NCBI GenBank assembly: GCA_026545225.1
Contig: CM048850.1
Coordinates: 24,354,297-24,418,296 of the forward strand
DNA length: 64,000 nt
DNA from: Cornus controversa
Lineage: Eukaryota; Streptophyta; Magnoliopsida; Cornales; Cornaceae
Direction of reading: 5' to 3'
Shown: positions 45,601-57,047 of the stretch, in pieces
Numbering within the stretch: position 1 is the stretch's first letter
Layout of the letters: each line of letters opens with the position of its first letter
Program-made: the position numbers and the translations under genes
The notes under the pieces: generated by a model
Seen by the model: only the letters and a program-made list of their open reading frames with translations
Told to the model about the DNA's origin: nothing
Database searches by the model: none

Positions 45601-46036
45601 TTGCAAGCCGAACCCGAAACCGAAATTACTCCAAAAGTTGTGCTGCGTAAACTATACACAACACAAATAAGAAACTTACCAAACTCACAATTTTTGACTG
45701 TTTTTTGGGAAAACAAAAATGTTAAAATGTTTTTCTAACTTACCAAAATGTTTTTGACTTTGCAAAACAAATTCATAAACTCTTCTAATCAAACTAATGG
45801 ACCTTAACGAAGTCAACAAATATCACATTGGGCTTGGGTTGGCCAGCACTTCCACCAGTTTCCCGGTCCTAATACCCTTCTACCCTTCAGATCGATCACT
45901 CTGTCACAGAGCTTGCCATTAAAAGTTCTCCGCCGTCGCCACCGCAACCGCAACCGACGCTAGTGCCACCATCGTTGATGAGTTCATGGTAAGAACTGAG
46001 GTCTGATTTATTCTCTTTTACTCCACCTGTTTATCT

Positions 46037-47213
46037 ATGTCTCTGGTTGAAGTCATCACGAAGGCTTCGGCCAATCTCTCACCACTCACTTCTCAATCAG
46101 ACTACCCCATCATTCTCAACTCAGAACCCATTTTACTTAACTTAAAGACTGAAAATGAAGACCCAAATGACACATCACTCGTAAAACGAGTTGAGCGGTG
46201 GGAAATTTCGCAAACTGATTCTGAAATCATGGAGTTAGGGAAGAAATTCTTTAAACTGTTAAAACGAAAGCTCAAAAACCCTGATTTCAGTAGGGATGAG
46301 TTTATTGGGAGGTTGAATTCGTATCTGGAGAAAAATAGAGAGAAAATAGGAATTTCATTTCGGGCCCAATCCATCAGATGAGGGGTATACTCGTGAACTG
46401 ATTGAGAAGCTAGGGTTTTTGATGGGTCGAGAGGTAGTGGGCTTGGTTTTGGAGGCGTGTATTGTTTTTGGGGTTTGGGAGTTGGTCGAAACCCTAATAG
46501 TTCATGGGTTTATTGAGCATTCGTGTTCTTCGAATTTGGTTTATAATCTAATTGAGAAGAAGAGGTCGGATTTGGTTTGTTTGTGTGTCAAGCATGTGTC
46601 GGATCTTCAAGCGTCAGATATACTTTGCATTTTGAAGTACTTTCTTTCGCCGCCTAAAGATGCCTATAAAACTATGGTTAGTGTGGGGAAGGAATGGGAG
46701 GGCCAAGCATTAATGGCCATAGAGAAGGCGACAGACAAAAGTCTTACCGGAAAGAAGTTGTGCTTGGCGAAGGAGGCCTCAATTTTACTTATGGTGGCAC
46801 ATGATGAGTTTTCTCTTTCAGAGTTGTGTTTGCATTATGTGCTAGCCTCCTCAAATCTCGATGAAGTGGTACTGTCATCTTGTATTAGTAAGTTGAATGG
46901 CTCAGAAATGATGGGTTTGATTCATTATCTGGGGAAGTGGTTGAAGAAGTACGAAAAGTTTCCTCAAGCTAGTCCTTGTCCTAAAGCGTCATCTGCACTT
47001 GGGTTGAAAGCTTGCGAATTCGTCCCTGTGCTTGAAAGCATTGTCAGGTGTCTTGGGTTGGTGCTGGATGAGCATTTTTCTTCACTGGTCTTGCATCCGG
47101 AATTTCATGAGGAGCTGAGATCTATAGAGGGACTTATTAATTCATTAACATCAGAAGCAAGACTTAGTTGTTTTGTGACAAACGTAATTGAGAATTTGGG
47201 AACCGATTTTTAA
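46037..47213 (+). CDS. Probable nucleolar protein 11-like (NOL11-type) protein, single exon with one frameshift
   Basis: Part 1 (46,037 on) reads MSLVEVITKASANLSPLTSQ, VKRVERWEISQTDSEIMELG and ...EKIGISF. One base later the frame continues GPNPSDEGYTRELIEKLGFL, MGREVVGLVLEACIVFGVWE, ... ILCILKYFLSPPKDAY, LCLHYVLASSNLDEVVLSSC and KWLKKYEKFPQASPCP to TAA at 47,213. Without the extra base (between ~46,350 and 46,361) it would be ~391 residues, which suits the short single-exon plant proteins I associate with the NOL11 C-terminal region (rRNA processing in the nucleolus). The family name is from memory of such sequences; the protein-coding nature is clear. The alternation of charged and Leu-rich helices suggests an all-alpha repeat fold. 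The frameshift may be a real lesion or an assembly error. Confidence 0.65.
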
Positions 47214-48347
47214 AGGTGCGAAATCTGAACCTGGACTCATTTCTGTTGCTGCATCATGCTGTCTCTTCCTATTTCAATTGTAAAATTAAGCACAATCTTA
47301 ATCATGATGTAATCACTGTGTTAATCTTAGTGCCTATTTTTGAGATAGCAATTTTAATTATTTCTATCTTCGGTCATTACAGTGACCGTTTTTCTTTAAA
47401 TCAATTGTTTATTGCTTTGGCGGCAGTGGTTGTGAATTATGGATTTTGAATTTTAGATGGTTGAAAGAAATACGTCTAAGGTGGACTTAGTTTATTGGTG
47501 GTGATGGTGGTGGTGGTGGTGGTGGTGGTGTTGAATAATCACTTCTTTTGGCCTCACCAGTGACTATTTATTATATGTGCTCTCTAGTCTCTCCATATCA
47601 ATTTACACTAGAAGAAAGGAGTAACAACTTTCTACCAAAAGCAGCCCTTGACAATTCAATAATGTTACAGTTACTATCAAATTTTAATACAGGGATGTTA
47701 AACATCATGGAACTAGAGAAGTACAAGAAATTAAAAAATGAAAAAGATTACCGCTAAAGCAAAACAAAATTCTTTAGACAATTTATATGAAAATTACGCA
47801 CAAAAGAGGGTGAAAAAATCGTTTACAAATTGAACAAAATAGGCAAAAAGAGTAAACAATAGTCATTTAGAAGAAATAGGCGAAAAGAGTGATATTCAAG
47901 AGGAGAAGAAATATTACGGTGAGGAAAGAAATGAAGCTAGGGGTGCGTTTAGTAACAGGAATATTTCTTGTTTTTCTGTTCCCATCCTCTAAAAAGGTAA
48001 AAACAAAAACAAAAAATATGTTTAGTAAAAATATTTATGTTCTCTGTAATAAAAATGTTTCTTATTTTTGTTAAAGAAAGTGGAAACAAAAAAAATGTGT
48101 TTCTCTTGTTTTTCTTGCTATAGCACAGGAACGTTTTTTTTTTTTTTACTGTAGCGGAGCCAACTCTTTTATTATCGTTTCTCGTCTTCTTCTCAATCTC
48201 AATCGTCATATCTCTTCTCTTCTTTTTTTCAATCAGACTTCTTCTCGATCAGACCACTTCTTCTCTGTGCTTCTCTAATCGGACCACTTCTTCTCTGTGC
48301 TTCTCTAATTGGACCAAGATCGCAAGATCGCCGGCTTATCTCTGCCG
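47214..48347. other. Intergenic; (GGT)n tract and A/T-rich element
   Basis: (GGT)n at ~47,507-47,530. Near 47,940, GGGGTGCGTTTAGTAACAGG opens an AAAAACA/TTTTTGT-rich stretch that may be a MITE, but I found no second end. A ~31 bp unit (GACCACTTCTTCTCTGTGCT) is repeated at 48,251 and 48,282. No gene. Confidence 0.4.
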
Positions 48348-49018
48348 ATGACGAGCAACGAGAGACAACAACGGCCGAACGTTTCAGATTTGTTATTTCT
48401 TGGCAAGGTGTGTTCTCTCTTCTCTATTTTTTCTCTTTTTCTCTCTCATCTATTCTGTTTATCACCATCAAAGTACTCTTGATTTGGGTTAGGGGTTGAG
48501 GCATAGGAAATGCGAATTACTGATGGTGATTTGGGTTGGGAGTTGTAGAAATTTCGTATGGAGTTTAGGGGCTGGATTAATGGCGGAACAAAGAGCGAGA
48601 AACAGGTCACAAAACAGGGGATTGTGGGTAACGTTCAGTGGTGAAAGAATGGTGAGGGGTAGGTGAAGTGGCTGGTTTTGAGTTGTAGAGAAATGGGTTT
48701 GGTGATGGTGATTGTTTGGTTTAGGTAGTGTTGCGGGTGAAGAAGATGGGTCTTCTATGGGCTTGGGCATGGGTAAAGGCTGATGGTCTTTGGAGGTATA
48801 TTATGTTCAATTTCTGGGGTTGAGTTGGACTTAAGAGAATTGTCAAGTTTCTTGTGCCTTCTATATATGAAATTATTTTCCCATTCAATTTTAGAAAGCT
48901 TAAACCTTGATTTATGTATGTGTTTTGACAGCCTAGTTCATTTTTTTTTTGTCTGCTGTTGGATTTTTTTACATCAATGCACTAGAAGTGTCTCTCATTT
49001 GCAGATGAATGATCATTG

Positions 49019-49055
<37 letters not shown>

Positions 49056-49500
49056 ATGTTATATCATTTTGATCACAGAACTTACTACTGATATTCTTGT
49101 GTGCTCCGGAACATATCCCTTGTGTTTGTATTTGACTATTTGTGACTTTGTGTGTGTGGCTTAGGAGTTGTGTCGGCCATGTGTATAGTAAAAATAAAAA
49201 TTAATAGAAAAAAATATATTTAATGAGAAGCTAGAAAAAGAAAAGTCATTCCCTATATAAAAATTAATATGTATGTATGTATAGGAGGCAGAGGTTGTGG
49301 CGGTTCACAGGAAGGGAAGTGTTTTGATGGAGTATGAGTTTTTTCCAGGGAAAGAATATGGCAGAAGCACTTGTCACAAGGACTTGAAACTTGGGTTATC
49401 AGAAGGTTCAGTTGCTGGGGAAGCTTCTTGTTTCACTACAACAGCTACTGGTGTTGATGCCTCTAATTCCGTTGATTTACCTCTCAAGCTTTCTTATTAG
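48348..49500 (+). CDS. Unrecognised two-exon small gene (~91 residues)
   Basis: Exon 1 (48,348-48,407) reads MTSNERQQRPNVSDLLFLGK and ends at a GTGTG donor in phase 0. Exon 2 (49,285-49,500) follows TGTATAG, opens in phase 0 and reads EAEVVAVHRKGSVLMEYEFF, PGKEYGRSTCHKDLKLGLSE and so on to a native-looking end VDLPLKLSY and TAG. The 877 bp intron contains a (TA)n tract at 49,021-49,050. The upstream CT-rich stretch could be its leader. The pairing of the two exons is inferred from matching phase and spacing. Exon 2 looks coding; I do not recognise it. It could instead be the last exon of another gene. Confidence 0.4.
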
Positions 49501-50150
49501 CATTACCCAAAATCTCTCTGTTTTTCTGTTTTTTGTCTTTTCATAAAGTGTGTGTATAAAACGAATACTTGGTGTGGATGGTGTGGTCTCGTATGCAATT
49601 TCATGATATGCAGGACCAAGAGTAACTGATTTGCAGCTTGTATTAAATAGTGTTGCAGGAGGGGCTTAATCATCTAATCTACATAGCTCTCCACAGTTTT
49701 GGACGTGTAATTGAAAACTTTGTTCTTAAGCCCTATATTTTCTCCATTCAAGAACACTCTATTTTATTGGAAAGGTGTCAACTTTGTTGAATTCTACCTT
49801 TATTATTATGCAGTATGTATATGAAATTGATATTTTTTTCAGTTCAAATGGCTGCATTTACAGTTCCTATTTCATTTATATGGATCCGGTGTATGTGAGA
49901 CGGGTATGTGTATCATGTTCTTGACTGCTGGAAGTTGTACCTTCATAGCTTCATGTAAATATGGTACTCTTTGTGAATACCAGTTAATTTCTATTAATAT
50001 CACATACCAAAAAAAATTCTGTTAATATCCAAGAGCCTTTTAATGGAGGAGACTAATTACTTTCTTTCTAGAGTAACTTCTTTTAAGTTGTAAAGCATCC
50101 TTCAATTGTATTGCTAGAATTTGTGACTTGAATATTGTTTGTTATGGTAG
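49501..50150. other. Intergenic or intron, no gene
   Basis: AT-rich with pyrimidine tracts leading up to the TATGGTAG acceptor at 50,150. No exon recognised. Confidence 0.4.
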
Positions 50151-53100
50151 TTTTGACAGAAAAGGGACGTCTTTTCACCCCGAACCTGGTTTCAATAAGC
50201 ATAACTATAGAGAGGAACATGGTTTAGCCTTTGAACCTCAATATGTGCGGAGTAATAGGAATGAAGAACCTGGGCAATCTCGTTATGGTCAAGTAGAAAA
50301 TTCTTTTCATTCATCCTTGCAGACAAGTGGAGACAGTGTTGTTATGGCTGGTGGGTCAACCAATGTCAAGCAGGGCCGGCAAGGTCAAGATGTGGCAGTT
50401 CAGTATAATTCAAATTATGGAGATGGTTGTTTATCAACTGTACAGAAAGGTGAGTTCAATCTGCAGTCGCATATGTCTGAGTCTCAGAGTTTGCCTTATC
50501 CCACTGTGGAAATTCCTAATGACAACTATTAGGATCGTGATTTCCGACGAGGTTACCCTCTTGAGGCTACATAAGCAAAGGAATCCCAGCATTCTCATCC
50601 TACTATGTGGCAGGGGTTGTCGGGGTCGGGTGCACCATACCATGAACAGACAGGAAAATTTCAAATGGAGAACCACAATTCTAACAATCAACTGCCGCAT
50701 CCGCCAAAACATGATTTTCAATCCCCAGGACAACCAAGTAATAGGAGACCATCACTTGAAGTGAATGTTCCATCACAGGATGGGAATGGGGGTGCAGTTG
50801 GACATCAAAGTTTGAGCAAACGAGGTGGTTATGTACCAATTGCCACTGGTGGTAGCATGGTTTTGGAAAATTTCAGTACAATGCAGGCTTCTCAGTTATT
50901 TGATGTTCACCCTCCTCTTCCTCCTTCTCCGCCGCCTCCTCTTCCAGTGGATCCTCCGCGGCAGCCTTTATCAGAGTCACTTATCTCAGCTTCCCCGCCC
51001 AAAAATTCCTCTTCATTGTTTCCCATTCCTATCAGTTATTCAACTACTGTGCCATCATCATATCCTCCTGTTCCAGACCAATCTTATGGACAGCCCTATT
51101 TTCACAATAAACCACTTCTGCATGTTTCGACTGGCTTTGCTACTGAGGTATGGATGCCAAGTCTGAATCTCATGCTCATTTTAGCATAAGGAAACTACAT
51201 ATTGAGAGAGAAATTGAAATATTGCAGCATTTTGTCTATAGTGCATTGTGTTAGATATGCAAGTGCCTGAACGTAAAATAACTTATTGTGTAAATACACT
51301 TGAGAATATAACGCATTAGCCTCCGTTTTGCTGCTGAGATGTGGAAAATAAATAAAATATAAAATGTAATAAAAATTTCCTTGATCTTTTGGTTTCATGG
51401 AATGAAATACTTACCTCATCAAAAGAGGGGGAAAAGCCTAGCCTGCTAAGATAGTCAATGTCAGTTTAAGGTTCTGCATTGGATTGACAGGATAGACTCA
51501 GAATTAAATGCTGTTAGCAAGTAGGAAAACATAATATTCTGTGGACTGAAGTAAAAGAAGCTATGGTACATTTATTGATATTTTTTAATTGTTAAAGTAA
51601 CAGTGAATAAAAGTGAGTGCACTTCTGAACCAGTAAATTTTGTAGAATGGTCTGTTATAATTCATTCAAAGAAGATGCCAAAAAGCATACATGCCTACAT
51701 TTGTGAAGAAATGAAAACATAGAATAGATCCCAGAAAGAAGGATATGTAATTTTTTTAGGAGAAGTTAAAAATGACAACTGAATTTGCAGAATTCATTTG
51801 GAATTGGATTTTATGTTGAAATTTGATAAGGCAATCAGAGTCTCTATTTTTTGCTTGATTGCACCCCATTATTTATGTAGTGGCTAAATGATCCCGAAGC
51901 TCTTGTTTTACAATAAGAATCTAACCTGCTAGTCAATTATTTTGTATGGCATTACTTATCAGTTTTTTATTTTTATTTTTTATGGACGAGAATATGATAT
52001 TTTAGCTCTTGGAATTAAGGAGCGTGTCAAAATTTCTTTATCCTAACAGGAGGGGTCAGATCAGATGGAATCCCGCTAACTTGGAGATTTATTGGGAGTT
52101 GGATCAAACTTTATGGTGAGGGATTGAGAACTGTAGGGCTGTACCATATGTACTGAAAAATAACAACAATGGGTTGAGTGAAGCTATCTCTTGTGTGCGC
52201 TAAATAATGAAAAGAAAAAAAAAAGTTTTGGTTTAGGATCTATATTTCTTTGATTTGGTGTTTGAAATTGATTGTGTCAGCGACCCCTTTTTTGCTGACT
52301 CGTAAACTGGGGACACCTTCAAGCACTCTAGCATACGTCAGATTGAATGAAATTTGATGAAAGAGATGATGGTAGAATGCTTTATCATCTACAAGTGTTT
52401 TTTTTCCCTGGTTTCCAGGATGGGAAAAATGACTAAAATGCCCTTGACTTTAATGGTCTAACAAATATGTCTTGAGTATGATTTTTGGAAATCAGAAAAA
52501 GATTTTAAGATAACTATCAAAATGCTTTAAAGAAAGCACAGAAATTGCATGTTTTCCTTATAATATCCAGAAATTTGGTCAAAATGACTTGTATTCCTGA
52601 AACAGGAGTCTACTCCACATCAGGTGTTCGTTTGTTGATGAACACAGGATATTAAAGAATCTTACATGTGGTCTGGTGTAAACCTAGAGTTGATCGGGTG
52701 TAGATAACTAGGCATACGTGATCAGGATCAGATAGCGGCCACACTTGAGCTGCAAGCATAATGAATGATTTTAGAGACTCATTTCTGAGCTGTTGTACCA
52801 CAAGGGTTTATGTTTGATTGTATAACTAGATTTACTCCACCAAATTCTAATCAACTATATTTTTGTAAAGATCTTTTGTTTCGCGGTCTTGGGAGACACG
52901 AACAGGAGATCTAAGACTCTATGAAGGGTGTCCAAAGACTTTTTATGTTATTCATCGTTGTTTAGGAGTAGGAGGTCTAGGTTAGCGATCTATAAGCCAC
53001 CCTAACCATTTAAGTCCAGTAGATTGTGTTTTAATCGGGGGACTATTATGAGGGTATGTTCGAGGTAATCCAAGCTCCGCTACTCATTTTGAGTACTTTT

Positions 53101-53931
53101 ACATTTTTTAATTTGTCTCTTAGCTTGTTGACTAAGGGCTCTTCCTACATCCAGAGAAAACTGGGTGTTGGGGAAGTCCAAAAATCAAAAGGTTCATATT
53201 TGTCGTATGTTGGATCTCTTTATCATGTTTTTTAGTTTTCTTAACTAAGTTTTGTGTTTTATCCTACGAGTATTGTTCATCAATTTATTTACCGATCATG
53301 TCTCATGCCAGGGATGGGATCATCTCTCTCTCTCTCTTTTCTTGCTTTCTTTCTTTCTTTCTTTCATGCCTTTGTTAATATTTGTTCCCATCGGTGCTGA
53401 ATGTTAGTATTATTTATTTCTTTGCTTGATAAAGAAGAGAGATTTTACCCCCAAATCCCAAAATACTGTGTAGAAACTGCAAATGTTGGCATCAGCTGCA
53501 TCAAGGGGTGCAATATTTTCTAAAGAATATTTTCCCTTCTTTTGCTATAATATAATTACCGAATCGAGTCTTTGGTGATGAAAGATCAGAGCTAAAATAA
53601 AGTAGAATTAGATAACCCATGTTTCCTAGTGGTCTAGCACTAGGTGGCACTTGAACAAATGTTAGGGATAAACCAAAATTACATGTTGGTAGGTTCTGAT
53701 TTTGATTATCTATGCAATAAACTTAACATATTTTTGAAAAATTATCATTATTTGTATAGGATCCTCAAGCTACCCATAGGACATCTTCTAAGAAATATTT
53801 GGGTGAGGACAAACATTTCCGAATGATGTCTTCAGATAAGCTAGAAGTTGTCGATGCTTCTCATATATTTATGCAGCCGCATCGGGAGGAGCGGCCCGAT
53901 CACTTTGTGATAATCCTTCGTGGGCTTCCAG
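50151..53931 (+). pseudogene. YLPM1-like P-loop kinase-domain gene, truncated, two premature stops
   Basis: YLP-motif proteins join a Pro/Gln-rich N-terminal region to a polynucleotide-kinase-like P-loop domain. Exon 1 (50,151-51,147) reads FDRKGTSFHPEPGFNKHNYR, GQGQPSN-type Gln/Asn-rich sequence, a proline run (PPLPPSPPPPLPVDPP) and ends HVSTGFATE before GTATGG. Exon 2 (53,760-53,931) reads DPQATHRTSSKKYLGEDKHF, VVDASHIFMQPHREERPDHF and VIILRGLPG and stops at a donor in phase 1, exactly inside Walker A (GLPGSGKS). TAG (50,530) and TAA (50,572) interrupt exon 1; both fit CAG/CAA (Gln) with C-to-T change. The kinase core exons do not appear in the following 10 kb. Confidence 0.75.
51148..53759 (+). 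other. Intron of the YLPM1-like locus
   Basis: 2.6 kb between GTATGG and TTTGTATAG. Contains CT microsatellites (CTCTCTCTCT then TTTCTTTCTTTC at 53,325-53,365) and no recognisable element coding. Confidence 0.5.
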
Positions 53932-54856
53932 GTAGCTTATTTTAATTGTTGCATATATATATATTTTTTAAAATTTTGTTCATTTTTTTTTTATAAGTAA
54001 AAAAAAAGAAAGTGTTGGTTTGAGTGCTCATACTGTTAAAGTATTGCACATTTTTTATACTAACTTGACATGGGATGAATCTAGATATTATTTTATGTAT
54101 TATTCTATTCCCTTTTGTTGGTTTAGGCTATTGTTTTTGACAAGTGTTAATTCAGGGTAAGGGTGGCAAAATTCGACAAAACCCACCAACACGACTCGAA
54201 CTTGACACGATTAGACCCGCCAAAATTCTTAAATGTATTCGTGTCAATCCGTTTAACCTGTTTAATTAATCGTGTCGTGTTTTGGAGTTGCCGGTCAAAA
54301 GAATCAAACCTCTCATAATTTGAGAGTTTGAAATAATAGGACGATCTTGTCAATCTTTGAATAGGACATGAACAGATTAATAAAATAACAATTTTACTTA
54401 AAAAGAATTTGGCTTCCTCAAAGGAGGTTTTAAAAGCTAACATTTTTTTACTTATCTGAAACGGACTTTCTAACCACCGGCTTCTTAAAAAAATCCTATA
54501 CATATATGTAGCCAAACATCACACTTATTGTTTAAAAGGAGTTTTTAAGTGTGGAAGGACTTTTTGAGGCCCCAGGAAGCTCCCCCAAATGGGGCGAAAT
54601 TTCTTGAGAACATTTTTGCCTGTAAAATTGATGATTGATGAATTAGGGAACATTGGAGTCGACCCAAACAACCTTGTGATCGAACAACAATCTGCAGTTG
54701 AGTATAGAAGTTTATGATACCAACTTGAAGTTTGGGAGTTGTCAAATTTCAACCATATGGTACGACAATATGAATATTAGGAATGTAAACATTCTTTATT
54801 TGTGTTTAAAACTCAGCACATGAAGGACATGAGATATAGTTAAGGTAGTAAAGAAA
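53932..54856. other. No exon found; dispersed GTGTCGTG-type repeat
   Basis: CACCAACACGACTCGAACTT followed by GTTTAACCTGTTTAATTAAT and CGTGTCGTGTTTTG (54,180-54,290) is a dispersed repeat type common in plant intergenic DNA. No SGKS-type continuation of the YLPM1 kinase domain is seen in any frame. Confidence 0.45.
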
Positions 54857-55090
54857 TGTCACCAGATTTAGTGATAGGAATTAAATCACCATTTTCTGGG
54901 CGAACAGATGCAATGGGAACTTGGTACAATATATTAGTGTTGGTGACAGATGAAGTAGATGAAGCCATGTGATGGGTTGCACATGTATCAATGATCCTGC
55001 AAGGTGAGGCAAAACAAGAATGTGTTGGTTATACTGCTCAACAATAAGTTGAGAAGTTGAAGCAGAGCTTTCAAGAAGATTATATTGAGC
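54857..55090 (-). mobile_element. Copia gag-protease fragment
   Basis: A minus-strand frame reads RIIDTCATHHMASSTSSVTN, TNILYQVPIASVRPENGDLI, PITKSGD. This matches the Ty1/Copia protease (W.(I/L)D(S/T)GAT.H(M/I)) and the segment after it. The catalytic motif is changed from DTGA to DTCA, so the protease would be inactive. A frameshift separates the upstream gag-like part (LIVEQYNQ). Confidence 0.7.
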
Positions 55091-55384
55091 ATATATTGTT
55101 GGCAGCACAACGAAAAAAGGCTATTGGTAACATTGATATATATATGGCTTCATGGATTACAACAAGACCATCATAATGAGGCTCATATTTACAAAATAGG
55201 AGTCTCTCTGATGCTCTTCTTGTAGAATAAGGTTATATATCTTGCTAACAGTAGGCAGGCATGCAGGGGATCCATTAATAGGATTTGGTTACAAACGCCT
55301 GAGAAAGCTACATAAGTTTTCTTACTGCTGAAGATCGACTTTCATTGTACCACAAGAACAACTTGTCCCAAAGAGCCTTCATTT

Positions 55385-56070
55385 TCGATTCTCACTTTCT
55401 TCCATTAAATTTCCATTCATTTCTATTCTTCCACAAGTGCCAACAAATAAAAGCTCCCAAGCTGAAAACATGTTCGTATTTATCAGCCTTACTTTACAAA
55501 TCAGATAAATGAACTGGTATTCTTTCATGGCAACACTGCCAAAGACAGAAGAGAATTTTCCTGCATGTTTTAATTTGCCAAATATAATTCGATCCTGATC
55601 TAAATTCCTGACCATGGCTGCAACTGCCCTCTTCTCTACTCTGTTTTAATAGAGAAAATTCCATCTAAAGTGAAGCTCCAAACCCTAGTATCAATACCAC
55701 TCATTTCTCTAAGAGGGATGTTCAAGATTAAATCAGCATCTCTCTTATTAAACGACTTTTTCACCATATCATTCTTCCAAGTTCTAGTGGACTGATGAAT
55801 TAAATCAGCCACTAACATAACAGACCTTCCATCTATACTTGTTGTAACAGCAGGGTTTGAAACACCTGGGAGCCAATTTTCACCCCAACAATTTGACTGT
55901 AAGGTCATCAGCTATTTTCCACCACATACCACTGGACACAAAATCCTTAGTTGAAAAAATGATTCTCCAATCCCATGAAGCTCTTGCACCACACTTAGCC
56001 TCCAAAAAGGACTGATTAAGCCAGTATTTTTGCCAAGGAAGAAGGAACATGTAAAGCGTATGTAGGTAGA
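55385..56070 (-). mobile_element. L1-type LINE, post-RT region
   Basis: The minus strand reads SFLEAKCGARASWDWRIIFS, ENWLPGVSNPAV, VADLIHQSTRTWKNDMVKKS, ADLILNIPLRE and TRVWSFTLDGIFSIKTE. This is the conserved stretch between reverse transcriptase and zf-RVT in plant LINEs (usual: FLEA..G..PS..WRS..., D.WLPG, V.DLI......W....., IL.IPLS, D...W.....G.FSVKSAY). At least two frameshifts. Not the same copy as the fragments at 6.6 and 29 kb. Confidence 0.75.
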
Positions 56071-56702
56071 GCTGCTAAAACAGATTTGGCAAACACCTTG
56101 TTGGGTATATGCTATAGTTCTGTAATTCTAATTACTGTACGCGTTTGGGTGGGATTCATGATACAAGGTTATAGGCATTTAGGAACGAATTTTTGAAGGT
56201 AGGCTGGTCATTACTCCTTGCGTAGGTCCAGAATGGATGCATAGTTTGGTTTCAGCCCAAGTAAGACTTGCAATTTTCAACTCTTCCCGTTCTTTCATAT
56301 CATTAAAACATTAGTGAGATGTTCTTGTTTCACAGCTACATTCACAAATGTCCTCACAAACTCAGCTCTACCGGATTAATACACCGACTGATATGCTCAA
56401 TCTATTTTCAAGGCACATTGGACTCTAAATGTATAACAAAACCTCTTGTCAATTGATATTCATCCATAGATTTAACACATAAAAGTTAATTTGTACCATT
56501 GAGTTAGACACTTGGGCAGACATTGTATATTTTCTGTCATTGGGCTGCTAGGGGTGAGAGCGTGTAATGCAGAGAATATAAAACCAGCATGTCAAAATTT
56601 AACTAATAAATTTGCTGTCAAAATTTACTGATTACACAAAATATTGACTATTAATTACCATTTACTGATGAAGTTTACCACATTCATCTTACTTTTTGGC
56701 AG

Positions 56703-57047
56703 AAAGCTTCGAGTCATTACTCCTTAGTTTTTGATGCCATGTACACACCAAAATGGACCAGACTCTTGCAAGAAGCAAAAGAAACAGGAGCCAAAGTTGT
56801 TTTTGGGATGGTGATGTTCATCAATCAAGCATTTGTACAGTTTGAAAGTTTCACTGGCTTGCCCGGTAAGACGAAGCCAACAAGCTGTTTGATCTGTTCC
56901 AAGCAGATATTGAGTTTCTTTCTCATTTTGGTTCATTTTTCTAGTGCAGCACCAAAAGCACTGATTAGGGAAACTCTTGCAAAAAACACACAAGGAGCTG
57001 CTTTCTTGATCTCTGCTTGCAGCTGGATGGACACTTATCCATTATAG
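56703..57047 (+). pseudogene. 3-dehydroquinate dehydratase/shikimate dehydrogenase, last two exons only
   Basis: DHQ dehydratase/shikimate dehydrogenase is the bifunctional plastid enzyme of the shikimate pathway. Exon 1 (56,703-56,865) follows TTTTTGGCAG and reads SLVFDAMYTPKWTRLLQEAK and MFINQAFVQFESFTGLP, matching the enzyme's C terminus (VFDAVYTPK.TRLL.EA, GLEMF..QA..QFE.FTGLPAPKELF). An 84 bp intron (56,866-56,949, GTAAG...GTGCAG) splits the alanine codon of GLPAPK; exon 2 reads APKALIRETLAKN and runs to TAG at 57,047. The intron is a multiple of three without a stop, so unspliced RNA stays open. All upstream exons, with both active sites, are absent. QAF replaces the usual QAY. Confidence 0.7.

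Noticed and set aside
45392-45716. Minus-strand frames near 45.5 kb
   Set aside because: They lie over a tRNA-derived SINE relic and its repeated flank, with no protein similarity.
50327-50764. Alternative frame of 145 codons across the YLPM1-like exon
   Set aside because: The other frame shows the conserved Gln/Asn/Pro-rich protein and correct splice phases; this one is its shadow.
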